Positions 25,954 to 34,023 of a stretch of DNA of 64,000 nucleotides are shown here, in pieces (the first letter of the stretch is position 1; each line of letters starts with the position of its first letter). The stretch is from a virus. The position numbers and the translations under genes are program-made. Under the pieces are notes generated by a model. That model was not told the DNA's origin. It saw only the letters and a list, made by a program, of their open reading frames with translations, and made no database searches. The stretch lies in the IMG/VR virus record IMGVR_UViG_3300044981_000338, positions 62,001 through 126,000 of that record. One strand, written 5' to 3'.

Positions 25954-27264
25954 ATGGCCTTCGGCAAAGACGCACGCACACTGAACGCAGTCAGTGCGTT
26001 CGGTTCTCTTCGGCAGCAAACCGCAGCAGCCACCAAGCAAGCCGGCAAACGAGCAAGTAGGGGCGGTCCGCCTTACTTCGTCGACATGTATCAGCCCAGC
26101 ATGATGGACATCGACACGATCCGTCTCGTACCTGGCGAGTACCTGCAGGACTACATTGAGGGAGAAGGGGACAACGCCCAGCTCGTGCAGAAGCTCGCGA
26201 CCTTCGTCAAATTCGTCGACCATTTCGACGGACACATGCAGCGCGGCGCCATCTGCAGCGCAGGAGCCTGGGCCAACGACAGAAACAAGCGCTCCCCCTG
26301 TTACGGATGCGACATCTACTGGGAGACGGCGGCGCGCAACACCGAAGGTCGTTTCACCTCGACGCGCATCAGCAGGCAAAACAAGTACGCGTTCTGCGTC
26401 TTCGACTACGCCCGCTACCACAAGATGGAGCAGATCGACCGGTCGAACGGCCAGGTGCGAAGAGACAACAAGGGCCAACCCTTCTACAACTGGGTCAAGT
26501 GCCAAGGCCAAGGCTGCGACGCGTGCCGCGCACCCAACATCGAGACCAAGCAGGGCAACATGAGCCACTGGCCCATGAATTACACCCAGCTGCAGGTTCT
26601 GCGCGCTGCCGAAACGAACATCGGCAAGTCCTGCACGACGTGCGGGTCGGTCAACAGCATCAACAGCATGGCCTGGCTCTGCTCGAATTGTAAGGAGTGC
26701 GCCATCGACATGGCGACGACGCACCTGAAGAAGGACGAGCTCCTGCAGATCACCGACAACCTCTGCCAGTGCGCCTCGTGTGGGCAGCAGGTTCTTCTGA
26801 CTGAGGTCTACGAGTGCAGCGTCTGCGCCCAACGCGGGCAGCAGGGAGTGCGCGCCACGCTCTTCGACGTCGACTTGCAGGTGCAGCTCATTCCGATGCC
26901 CAACGACCAGAAGAACCTGCAGATCTCAGGCTGGTCGCAACCATACCCGATCCCGGCGCAGTTCGCCGAAGCGGCCAAGCCCCTCGACCTCGTGGCGAAG
27001 TACAAGCCGGACTCGCTCGAGTACCAGGCTTCTCGTTTCGGCATCAAGGTCAATGCGCCTGCCCCCGGTGCCACCGCTCCACAGCGGCAGCCGCAGACAG
27101 GCCCACAGCAGGGGTACCAGCAACCTCCGATGCAACAAGCCCCTCAGGGCTATGCGCCGCAGCCACAGCAAGGCTACACCCCGCCGCAGTACCAGCCTCC
27201 GATGCAGCAAGCTCCCGCACGCCCCTACCAGGTTCCGTACGGGAACAAGCCTGCCGGGCAGTAG
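25954..27264 (+). CDS. Probable single-stranded DNA-binding protein with zinc knuckles
   Basis: A 436-residue protein located between primase and DNA polymerase, where phages usually place their ssDNA-binding protein. The N-terminus is basic and flexible. The core has many cysteines in CxxC pairs (CYGC, CDAC, CTTC, CSNC, CASC, CSVC between about residues 110 and 290), suggesting several zinc sites. The last 75 residues are Pro/Gln/Tyr/Gly-rich repeats (QQGYQQPPMQQAP), a flexible tail as on ssDNA-binding proteins, although not acidic. Ribosome binding site AAGAGG. The function is inferred from context and composition. Confidence 0.62.
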   Translation: MAFGKDARTLNAVSAFGSLRQQTAAATKQAGKRASRGGPPYFVDMYQPSMMDIDTIRLVPGEYLQDYIEGEGDNAQLVQKLATFVKFVDHFDGHMQRGAICSAGAWANDRNKRSPCYGCDIYWETAARNTEGRFTSTRISRQNKYAFCVFDYARYHKMEQIDRSNGQVRRDNKGQPFYNWVKCQGQGCDACRAPNIETKQGNMSHWPMNYTQLQVLRAAETNIGKSCTTCGSVNSINSMAWLCSNCKECAIDMATTHLKKDELLQITDNLCQCASCGQQVLLTEVYECSVCAQRGQQGVRATLFDVDLQVQLIPMPNDQKNLQISGWSQPYPIPAQFAEAAKPLDLVAKYKPDSLEYQASRFGIKVNAPAPGATAPQRQPQTGPQQGYQQPPMQQAPQGYAPQPQQGYTPPQYQPPMQQAPARPYQVPYGNKPAGQ

Positions 27265-27273
27265 CCCGTCTCT

Positions 27274-27311
27274 AGCCCCCCACCCGTGTGGTGGGGGGCT
27301 TCTTGTTTTCT
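27274..27311 (+). terminator. Rho-independent terminator
   Basis: AGCCCCCCAC (27274-27283) and GTGGGGGGCT (27291-27300) form a perfect 10-bp stem with a 7-nt loop, followed by TTCTTGTTTTC. It sits inside the replication operon, between the probable ssDNA-binding protein and the DNA polymerase, so it probably sets a lower level of downstream expression through partial readthrough. It lies outside the polymerase gene once the ATG at 27328 is used. Confidence 0.85.
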
Positions 27312-27327
27312 TACGGAGGTCACGCCT

Positions 27328-29379
27328 ATGGGATGGAACATCAACCTCCCCGATGCGGGGTGGTACGACCGCGGTACGTACGGCCTTGAGGGCCTCGTCC
27401 GCGAAGTGCTCGATCAAGACGTCGTCGCCATCGACACAGAGACGACGGGGCTGAAAGTCTGGAAGGACACGCCGCTCTTCTGGTCTCTCGCCTGGGGAGA
27501 GCACCGTCGGGTGTGCATGCCCATCACAACGCTCGACTGCTTCAAGCAGTCCTTCGGCGACGAGAGCAAGCGATGGATCTTCGCCAACGCGAAGTTCGAC
27601 ATGCACATGCTGGGAAACGTCGGCATCGAATTCGCCGGCGACTGCATCGACACCCAAGTCATGCACGGGCTTCTGCACGAAGAAGAGAGCCACTCGCTCA
27701 AGGACATGGCCAAGAGTGTCCTTGGATGGCGGTGGACGGACTTCTTCGACACGTTCAACCCGCTCAACGTGCCCGACCCAACCAAGCAACCGAAGAAGCT
27801 GAGAAGCGGGCTGATGTCGCAGCCCACGCGGCGAGAGACCATCCAAGAGATGCTCATGCGCTGCTACCGCGACGACCTGCCCAAGCTCGTCGATTACGCC
27901 TCCAACGACGCGTACGGCACACTGCGCCTCTACGAGAAGCTGAAGGAAGAACTCGAGAGGACGGGCATCTATTCGCTCTACCCCGCGCAGCTGCCAACGA
28001 TGGCACACATCTTCTTTCTGACCGAGGTGCCGTTCACCAAGGTCCTCTACACCTGCGAGCGCAACGGCGTGTATGTCGACAGGCCGTACTTGCAGAACCT
28101 GCGAGGTCCCATGTGGGACGAGCACGAGCAGCTACTGCGTGAGATGGTGCAGCTCTCGGGAGACCCCAACTTCAACCCGAACTCGGTCGAACAGAAGCGC
28201 GACTACTTCATCAACCACGAGGGGCTGAAGCCGCTCATGCTGACCAAGGGGGGAAAGAGCGGCATCAAGCAACCCTCCATCGACAAGGGGTTCCTTGAGC
28301 ACTACGAGCACGAGAGCCGCATGGCCGCGCTGGTCCTGCGCGACTCCAAGCTCACGAAACTCATCGGCACGTACATCGACGGCGCCGACGAGCACTTCGA
28401 CCCCCACAGCCGCATCCACACACGGTTCAACCAGGACGTCGCGCGCACGGGGCGACTCTCCTCGAGCGACCCGAACCTGCAGAACATCCCTACCCCAGAG
28501 AAGGACAAGTTCCAGCTGCGCGGGGCTTTCCAGGCGCAGCCCGGCGCAGGCACGGACCTCATCGTCGGCGACTACGCGCAGCTCGAGATGCGCCTTCTCG
28601 CCTGCGCCACGGTGACAGACAAGAACCCCGAGGGCGCCCGGGAGATGATCCAGATCTTCCTCGACGGCAAGGACATCCACATGGGCAACGCCGCCATGGT
28701 GTACGGGCCCATCTACGAGAAGCAGCACGGGTGGAAGCTCACCTACGACTTCCTCAAGGAGGCGAAGAAGATCGACGGCAAGGTGAAGAGCGGAGAACTT
28801 CCCGCCACCGCACGTACCCACCAGGTCGAGTTGGCCCTCTTCGCCAGAAATGCCATAAAATCCGTTGGCTTTGGACTCAATTATGGAATGAAAGAGAACA
28901 AGCTTGCCAGGCAACTAGGCATAACCAAAGAGGAAGCGAAAGCCATCATCGACGCGTACCTAGGCACCTACCCCGCCGTCCAGGGCTTCTACGACGCCGC
29001 CATCGAGGAGACGCGCGCGACGGGCTTCTCCTTCACGCTCCTCGGCCGCCGCCGCTACCACCCCTCCATCAACAGCCCGAACGCGGGGGACCGGTGGAGC
29101 GAGGAGCGCAAGGCGGTGAACATGCAGATCCAGGGGACGGCCGCGGATGCGGTGCGGCTCTCGATGATCCGCATCTGGCGGGCGGGGCTCGACAAGAAGT
29201 ACGGGTGCCGGATGCTTCTTCAGATCCACGACGAGCTCATGTTCGAGTGCCCCAAGGAGACGGTGGCCGAGGCGAGAGCCGAGATCACCGCCATCATGGA
29301 GCACCCGTTCCCCAACGACCTCGCGGTACCCCTCGAGGTCTCTATCGGCTCATGGCCGAGCTGGAACAAGGCGAAGTGA
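27328..29379 (+). CDS. polA: Family A DNA polymerase with 3'-5' exonuclease
   Basis: A 683-residue enzyme from ATG 27328 (ribosome binding site ACGGAGGT). The proofreading exonuclease is complete: Exo I DTETTGL (36-42), Exo II around NAKFD (87-91) and Exo III YASNDAYGT (189-197). The polymerase core has motif A GDYAQLEMR (about 414-422), motif B RNAIKSVGFGLNYG (507-520) and motif C QIHDELMFE (632-640). No 5'-3' exonuclease domain is present, as in T7-type enzymes. Codon usage changes sharply over motif B: bases about 28845-28945 use AGA, ATA, AAA, AAT and CTA, while flanking codons almost always end in G or C. This hints at recent recombination or a healed insertion. It is the main replicase of the phage. 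Confidence 0.95.
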   Translation: MGWNINLPDAGWYDRGTYGLEGLVREVLDQDVVAIDTETTGLKVWKDTPLFWSLAWGEHRRVCMPITTLDCFKQSFGDESKRWIFANAKFDMHMLGNVGIEFAGDCIDTQVMHGLLHEEESHSLKDMAKSVLGWRWTDFFDTFNPLNVPDPTKQPKKLRSGLMSQPTRRETIQEMLMRCYRDDLPKLVDYASNDAYGTLRLYEKLKEELERTGIYSLYPAQLPTMAHIFFLTEVPFTKVLYTCERNGVYVDRPYLQNLRGPMWDEHEQLLREMVQLSGDPNFNPNSVEQKRDYFINHEGLKPLMLTKGGKSGIKQPSIDKGFLEHYEHESRMAALVLRDSKLTKLIGTYIDGADEHFDPHSRIHTRFNQDVARTGRLSSSDPNLQNIPTPEKDKFQLRGAFQAQPGAGTDLIVGDYAQLEMRLLACATVTDKNPEGAREMIQIFLDGKDIHMGNAAMVYGPIYEKQHGWKLTYDFLKEAKKIDGKVKSGELPATARTHQVELALFARNAIKSVGFGLNYGMKENKLARQLGITKEEAKAIIDAYLGTYPAVQGFYDAAIEETRATGFSFTLLGRRRYHPSINSPNAGDRWSEERKAVNMQIQGTAADAVRLSMIRIWRAGLDKKYGCRMLLQIHDELMFECPKETVAEARAEITAIMEHPFPNDLAVPLEVSIGSWPSWNKAK

Positions 29380-29381
29380 CC

Positions 29382-29726
29382 ATGGAGAGAGTGAAGAAGA
29401 GTCAGATCGACGCGCAAGTCGCTGTACTGCTCGGGAAGAAGAGGAGCGAGGTCTCCGGCATCACCGCCACGTTCTTGCGGGAGGTGGTCCGGGGACTCTC
29501 AGAGAAGGGGGAGGTCAACATGGATGGGCTGGGGAGGCTGAAGGTGATCTGCCGCCGCGGTACCCGTCAGACGACCTACACCCGCATCGGCCACAAGAAG
29601 TCGAAGCCTGCTCGTGTACACGTCCCCGAGAAGTACTATGTGTCCTTCAAGAAGGCGGAACCACTTACGGTCGCCATCAAGGAAGCAAGAACCGGAGGTC
29701 ACCATGGACAAGTTCGGAGTGGATGA
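29382..29726 (+). CDS. HU/IHF-like DNA-bending protein
   Basis: A 114-residue protein starting MERVKKSQIDAQVAVLLGKK, 2 bp after the polymerase stop. The N-terminal helices and the segment GEVNMDGLGRLKVICRRGTRQ (about 43-63) match the HU family core (valine/glycine-rich turn, then the arm strands with basic residues). The arm and tail are Lys/Arg/His rich. HU proteins bend and compact DNA. Phage versions help replication-origin opening or recombination. The C-terminus extends about 20 residues beyond a normal HU (90 residues). It overlaps the next small gene. Confidence 0.8.
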   Translation: MERVKKSQIDAQVAVLLGKKRSEVSGITATFLREVVRGLSEKGEVNMDGLGRLKVICRRGTRQTTYTRIGHKKSKPARVHVPEKYYVSFKKAEPLTVAIKEARTGGHHGQVRSG

Positions 29727-29868
29727 AGGCGTGAACCAGGAAGAACTGGAGAAGGCAGCTACAGATGGCTGCCCCGTATGCGGCAAGAAGCCCACGAGGC
29801 ACGGCAACGTTCTGCTGTGCCCCGTGCACGGCTCGGAGCCCTTCGAGCAGAACAAGAAGAAGACCTAG
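29704..29868 (+). CDS. Small zinc-ribbon protein, 54 aa
   Basis: ATG 29704 has a strong ribosome binding site GGAGG inside the HU gene. The product has CPVC (residues 23-26) and a second CPVH (39-42), giving a C2-CH type zinc knuckle, with acidic N-terminal and lysine-rich C-terminal ends. It overlaps HU by 23 bp and ends 8 bp before the recombinase gene. Function unknown. A DNA- or protein-binding accessory is plausible. Confidence 0.6.
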   Translation: MDKFGVDEGVNQEELEKAATDGCPVCGKKPTRHGNVLLCPVHGSEPFEQNKKKT

Positions 29869-29876
29869 GAGAGACC

Positions 29877-31166
29877 ATGCCGCGAATGCCCGTCACAGAT
29901 CTGAACAAGGGAATCGCGCAGCTCGAAGCTGCGCTCAACAAGAAGCCGGCTGTGAAGGGCGCCCAGGTGATGACGGACATCGATCTGGCGCCCAACACCT
30001 ACTTCCTCCGGCGACCGTCAGGCATCATGTCACTCGACATCCACACAGGCGGGGGGCTCCCGGCGGGCGGGCTCACCTACCTGAGTGGTCCGGACGGCGC
30101 AGGGAAGACGTTCCTTCTCTACAAGTACCTCGCAATGAACCAGAGGCTCTACGGCCTCCGCTCAAGCCTCGCTATCGGCGTGAGCGAAGCAGCGCCGGAC
30201 CACTTCTTCATGAGGAAGTGCGGCGTGCAGATCTGCATCCCGGAGCAGATGATCGCCGAGCGCGTCGCCGAACGAAAGGACCGCGGAATGCCTTCCTTCA
30301 CCAAGGATCAACTGAAGGAGTTTAGGACACCAACCGTCGGTCAGCTGAAGATCCTGCGTGGCGCGAATGGTGAGGAGCTCCTCATGGCCATCTTGGCCTG
30401 CTTCGAGTCGGGTCTCTTCGACATCGTAGGCCTGGACTCTGTCTCTGCAGTACTTCCTGAAGCCGACGCCGGCAAGGACCTCGACGAGGCAGCCAAGCGC
30501 GCCGCGGCGGCGAGTATGCTCACGAGGTTCTTCCAGCACTACCTCAACGGCACAACCGGCTACTACGGCCAGAACCCGACCACGGTCATCTTCACCTCCC
30601 AGGTGCGCTCGAACTCGAAGAAAGCCGAGGCGCCGGCGAACATCGCCAAGTACTTGCCGGACTACGCTCCCCAAGGCGCGTGGGCGGCCAAGCACGGCAA
30701 GCTCATCGACATCCTTGTGAAGGGTGGTGCCAAGGACAAGGAAGAAGTCGAGACCAACTCACAGCCTTCTTCCCTCGGCCAGGCCGTGGCGCAGAAAAAG
30801 AAGCGTGTGCAGGTCGGCAAGGTCATCAACTACGAGGTGCTCAAAGGCAAGGCTGGCGTGCACGAGGGCATCACCGGGGAGTTCGACTTCCACTTCCCCG
30901 GCAACGCTGCCGAGATGTACGACCCAACCAAGCTGCTCACCGAGGACCAGCGCATGCTTGTCATTGCTGCCATCCAAAGTGGGCTAGCAGAAGAGAAGAA
31001 CGGGTTCGTGACCTTCTACGACATGATGGGTGCTCCTAGACCCGGACTTACGAAGGTCGCTGGTATCGAACGCGTCGTCGACATCATGAAGCAGAACTTC
31101 GACGTCGAGCTGACAGTACGCCGTGACCTACTCTCCGATGCAGGCATCGAATGCGCGTATCGCTGA
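29877..31166 (+). CDS. RecA/UvsX-type strand-exchange recombinase
   Basis: A 429-residue RecA-fold ATPase. Walker A GPDGAGKT (71-78), Walker B region FDIVGLDSVSA (about 180-190) and a C-terminal-to-core strand VIFTSQVR (about 236-243) with a Gln like the ATP-sensing residue of RecA. A helical segment LDEAAKRAAAASMLTRFFQHYLNG follows the L1 region, as in phage UvsX proteins. It would coat ssDNA and drive homologous pairing for recombination-dependent replication. Ribosome binding site GGAGAG. Its 3' end overlaps the nuclease gene by 16 bp. Confidence 0.88.
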   Translation: MPRMPVTDLNKGIAQLEAALNKKPAVKGAQVMTDIDLAPNTYFLRRPSGIMSLDIHTGGGLPAGGLTYLSGPDGAGKTFLLYKYLAMNQRLYGLRSSLAIGVSEAAPDHFFMRKCGVQICIPEQMIAERVAERKDRGMPSFTKDQLKEFRTPTVGQLKILRGANGEELLMAILACFESGLFDIVGLDSVSAVLPEADAGKDLDEAAKRAAAASMLTRFFQHYLNGTTGYYGQNPTTVIFTSQVRSNSKKAEAPANIAKYLPDYAPQGAWAAKHGKLIDILVKGGAKDKEEVETNSQPSSLGQAVAQKKKRVQVGKVINYEVLKGKAGVHEGITGEFDFHFPGNAAEMYDPTKLLTEDQRMLVIAAIQSGLAEEKNGFVTFYDMMGAPRPGLTKVAGIERVVDIMKQNFDVELTVRRDLLSDAGIECAYR

Positions 31167-31735
31167 GCGCCGAAGCACGCAACGGCATTTGCTCCAAGTG
31201 CGCCGCGGGTAGTCACGGCATCCCCATCCTCGTCATCCCTTTCATGCTCACTGTCGAAGGGCACGCCGGCGAAGCAGGGGCTCTCTGCCAGGGTTGTCTC
31301 TTCGAACCTGGGGGTCTGTCCGTTCAAGTACCCATGGAGAACTTGGCGCCCGGTCCAGCGCCTCGCAGGAAGTCGCTGAAGAAGGCAAAGAAGGCTTCCC
31401 AGCGCCTCGAACTTGACGTGGCTATCGAGCTGAGCGAGGTCTACGGCGAGGGCTCTGTCCGCACCCAGCCAGGCTCCGGCAACCAGAGGGGAGCCAAGGG
31501 CGACTTGCGCATGAAGGGTGGCCTGCGCGTGGAAGAGAAACACACGCAGGCCGAATCGTTCTCCCTCAAGCTCGACGAGCTCTACAAGATCGCCGGCGAG
31601 GCAGGAGCAGGAGAGATGCCTCTCTTCGTCATTGACTTCGTCGAACAAGGAACAAGGAAGCTGAAAGACCGCTTCGCCGTCTTGCACTTCCACGACCTGA
31701 AGGGACTCCTGCATGTCGCTCGCGAGCATCGCTGA
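31151..31735 (+). CDS. PD-(D/E)xK nuclease, probable Holliday-junction resolvase
   Basis: A 194-residue protein. The N-terminal part has two cysteine pairs (C14/C17 and C46/C49), a likely zinc ribbon. The C-terminal part has a nuclease core: GSGNQRGAKGDLR (108-120, Asp118) followed by LRVEEKHT (125-132, Glu129 and Lys130), the D...ExK pattern of archaeal-type and phage resolvases. Its place directly after UvsX and before a RecB-like nuclease supports a role in resolving recombination intermediates. A second, RusA-like resolvase is encoded 1.5 kb downstream. The fold is inferred from the motif. Confidence 0.72.
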   Translation: MRVSLSAEARNGICSKCAAGSHGIPILVIPFMLTVEGHAGEAGALCQGCLFEPGGLSVQVPMENLAPGPAPRRKSLKKAKKASQRLELDVAIELSEVYGEGSVRTQPGSGNQRGAKGDLRMKGGLRVEEKHTQAESFSLKLDELYKIAGEAGAGEMPLFVIDFVEQGTRKLKDRFAVLHFHDLKGLLHVAREHR

Positions 31736-32585
31736 CCTGAACAAGCCCATCGAGGTCCTCACCCCCTACATCGAGATGGCGAAGAAGCTCTCCGCCGTCT
31801 ACGACGACTTCGTCCTGCTCGAGCAGGATGGCCACGACCGCGAGCCCGGCATCCACGCCTCCGAGCTCTATCCGTGCCTGCGAAAGCCCGTCTACTCGCT
31901 GATGGGCGTACCGCGAAAACCGATGGTGTCGAAGTTCTGGAAGCAGCGCTTCAAAATCGGCAAGGCCACACACAAGATGCTGCAGGATGACTTCCACGCC
32001 ATCGCAACGCGCTCCCAGAAGGGACACGCCATGCGCGTGGCGGCGTCGATGGCCCAGGAGATGGACTGCACTGTCGAGTTCGAGGACGAGGTGCCAGTCA
32101 ACCCCAAGCACCAGCCGCTCGCCGCGCACTACCAGATCTTCTCCTCAGCGGACGGCGTCTTCGTCTTTCGCAGCAAGGCCACCAGCGAGGTCGTTTTGCG
32201 CGTGGGACTCGAGATCAAGACCGAGTCACCGGACGAGTACGCAAAGCTCAAGGAGCCGAAGAAGGAGCACGTTCGCCAGGCCCACCTGTACATGGCGAAC
32301 CTAGACCTGCCCTTGATGTGGTTCTTCTACATCAACAAAGGCAACCAGAACAACACGCCGTCGACCTCCCCGTGGCTCATCACATGGCAGCCGCAAGTCT
32401 GGGAAGAGATCGAAGCGCGCATCCAGACCGTGCACGCCTTCGCCGCTCGCGGTGAGCAACCTGAACGAAATGAGGGCATCTACTGCGAGTTCTGCCCGTG
32501 GAAGTACACATGCCAGCCGTCGAACATGACGCAGTCTCAGCGACCCCCCAGCCGAAAAGAAGACGTCCGCAGACCAGGAGCCTGA
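31713..32585 (+). CDS. RecB/Cas4-like exonuclease with Fe-S cluster
   Basis: A 290-residue PD-(D/E)xK nuclease. It begins with a conserved GIHASELYPCLRK segment (47-58, Cys55), then SADGVF (145-150, Asp147), GLEIKTES (165-172, Glu167 and Lys169), and the QxxxY motif QAHLY (189-193). It ends with CEFCPWKYTC (258-267, Cys258, 261, 267). The four cysteines match the 4Fe-4S cluster of Cas4 and AddB-type nucleases. It likely processes DNA ends for recombination or degrades host DNA. It is unlinked to any CRISPR system here. It overlaps the upstream resolvase gene by 23 bp. Confidence 0.85.
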   Translation: MSLASIADLNKPIEVLTPYIEMAKKLSAVYDDFVLLEQDGHDREPGIHASELYPCLRKPVYSLMGVPRKPMVSKFWKQRFKIGKATHKMLQDDFHAIATRSQKGHAMRVAASMAQEMDCTVEFEDEVPVNPKHQPLAAHYQIFSSADGVFVFRSKATSEVVLRVGLEIKTESPDEYAKLKEPKKEHVRQAHLYMANLDLPLMWFFYINKGNQNNTPSTSPWLITWQPQVWEEIEARIQTVHAFAARGEQPERNEGIYCEFCPWKYTCQPSNMTQSQRPPSRKEDVRRPGA

Positions 32586-32586
32586 C

Positions 32587-33219
32587 ATGAGAGAGCCCCA
32601 GACTGGCGGCCTCCAGCTACCGAAGGACATCGGCATCTCGGACACCGAAGTCCAAGTCATCGCCGGCCGATGGAACACCGTCGGCGACGTCGACGCCCGA
32701 CTCAAAAGGTTCGGCATCCACGAAAACCAGGAGCCCGACGTCGTCTGTCCCATTGTTACCGCGGAGGAGCTCGTCAACCCAGATCTCCAGCGGTACACCA
32801 TCGTCTACGCAGCGCAGCTGCGCTGGTACAACTACGCCGTCCGTCTGCACGCGGACATCAAGGCCGCCCTCCTGGGCGTGCAAAACGAGATGTCCGACAT
32901 CGAGTCCGCCAAGCGCATCCACTTCCGGCAGCGCGACGAGGGCAAGAAGGACAAGGACAAGATGTCGGCGACCGAGATGAAGGACCTCATCAACATGGAC
33001 CCGGTCTACCGCGAGCTGCGTGTACAGGAGCAGCACTTCTCGCAGCAGAACCTCAAGATGAGCGCCTGGGTCGAGTCGCTCGACCGAAACCTCAAGGTCG
33101 TCTCGAGGCAGATCGAGAACCGCAAGGCGGAAGCCGCCGGCGGCATGCGTGAAGGCAACATGCCTGGCGCCACCATCGGCACTTGGGAGCAGCGGCAGGC
33201 AGCTCGTGGCGTTAGATGA
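32587..33219 (+). CDS. Hypothetical helical protein, 210 aa
   Basis: Starts one base after the RecB-like stop. After a short N-terminal domain (residues 1-65) the rest is predominantly helical and strongly charged (QNEMSDIESAKRIHFRQRDEGKKDKDKM, then ELRVQEQHFSQQNLKMSAWVESLDRNLKVVSRQIENRKAEAAGG), consistent with a coiled coil. Position between two nucleases suggests a recombination accessory or a loader. No domain recognised. The stop overlaps the RusA-like gene by 4 bp (ATGA). Confidence 0.62.
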   Translation: MREPQTGGLQLPKDIGISDTEVQVIAGRWNTVGDVDARLKRFGIHENQEPDVVCPIVTAEELVNPDLQRYTIVYAAQLRWYNYAVRLHADIKAALLGVQNEMSDIESAKRIHFRQRDEGKKDKDKMSATEMKDLINMDPVYRELRVQEQHFSQQNLKMSAWVESLDRNLKVVSRQIENRKAEAAGGMREGNMPGATIGTWEQRQAARGVR

Positions 33220-33662
33220 TCCGCCTTGAGCTGCCCTGGGTCCCGCCCACCTCGAACCTGGCCTACTTCAATCTCCCAAGAGGAGGTAGGGCGCTCACAA
33301 AGAAGGGTCGAGCCTTCCTCACGGAGACCAAGGCGCACATCGCTCAGCACTACCCGACCGCTCTACGCTTCTTTCGCCCGAACAAACCCTACGCGATGCT
33401 CCTACGCTTCTTCTTCAAGGACATCGAGAACAAGGGCTACGCGAAAGGAAAGGCCGATGCGAGGTATAAGGTCTTCGACGGCGGCAACCGCACCAAGCTC
33501 CTCGAGGACGCTCTCAAGGACGCAGGAGGCATCGACGACTCGCAGACCATGATCTCCATGTGGCAGAAAGTCTACGGGACACCCGAACGAACCGTCGTCT
33601 TCGCATGGAGCATGGAAGAAGAAAGCACCCCATTCGATGAACTCCTACGACAGCTCACCTGA
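33216..33662 (+). CDS. rusA: RusA-like Holliday-junction resolvase
   Basis: A 148-residue protein with the RusA family layout: an N-terminal PPTSNLAYFNL stretch (10-20), GGRALTKKGRAF (23-34) and the active-site region FDGGNRTKLLEDALKDAGGIDDSQ (87-110). RusA uses Asp pairs in a DxDN...D...DD pattern. Here the first is Asp88 and the later ones are Asp98, Asp107 and Asp108, but the second Asp of DxDN is Gly90. Other ligands (Asn91, Lys94) are kept. The enzyme may therefore be weakened or use another residue. The start is coupled to the upstream gene. Confidence 0.8.
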   Translation: MIRLELPWVPPTSNLAYFNLPRGGRALTKKGRAFLTETKAHIAQHYPTALRFFRPNKPYAMLLRFFFKDIENKGYAKGKADARYKVFDGGNRTKLLEDALKDAGGIDDSQTMISMWQKVYGTPERTVVFAWSMEEESTPFDELLRQLT

Positions 33663-34014
33663 CGAGTTCTACGAGCTCTTCAACCGCTGCAATCACAGTG
33701 AGCTCTATCAGATTGCGCGGCGCAACGGGCATGTAGTATTCCCCAACGCCTCGCGCGAGACACTCATCCGACTCATCATCGGCCAAGAGATCTCTACAGC
33801 CATCGACCATGACATCGACGAGTGGCGCCTCGCCATCATGCGGTTTCTCATCGACCACCGGCGGATGCTCGAGACCCAGATCACCTGCCCCGCCAAGTCC
33901 TTCGACCCGCATGCCTGCTTCGGGTGCGTAGACGTCCAAGTCATCAGCTGCATCACCAGCAACGGCCACGAAAACCAACGACTCATCCAGCTTCGCAAGA
34001 AGAAGACCTTGTAA
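33637..34014 (+). CDS. Hypothetical protein with SAP-like segment, 125 aa
   Basis: Overlaps the RusA-like gene by 26 bp. The segment FYELFNRCNHSELYQIARRNGHVVFPNASRETLIRLIIGQE (11-51) has a helix-loop-helix spacing reminiscent of SAP-type DNA-binding motifs often found in small phage proteins. The second half has cysteines C84, C94, C97 and C105, perhaps a metal site. Function unknown. DNA binding is plausible from the motif and context. Confidence 0.6.
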   Translation: MNSYDSSPDEFYELFNRCNHSELYQIARRNGHVVFPNASRETLIRLIIGQEISTAIDHDIDEWRLAIMRFLIDHRRMLETQITCPAKSFDPHACFGCVDVQVISCITSNGHENQRLIQLRKKKTL

Positions 34015-34023
34015 GGAGAGACC

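Noticed and set aside
28845-28945. An intron or intein still present in the polymerase
   Set aside because: The polymerase reads through without interruption and all motifs have normal spacing, so at most a scar remains.
31713-32585. A Cas4 gene of a phage CRISPR system
   Set aside because: The Fe-S nuclease motifs match Cas4, but no cas1, cas2 or repeat array lies in the window and the neighbours are recombination genes.
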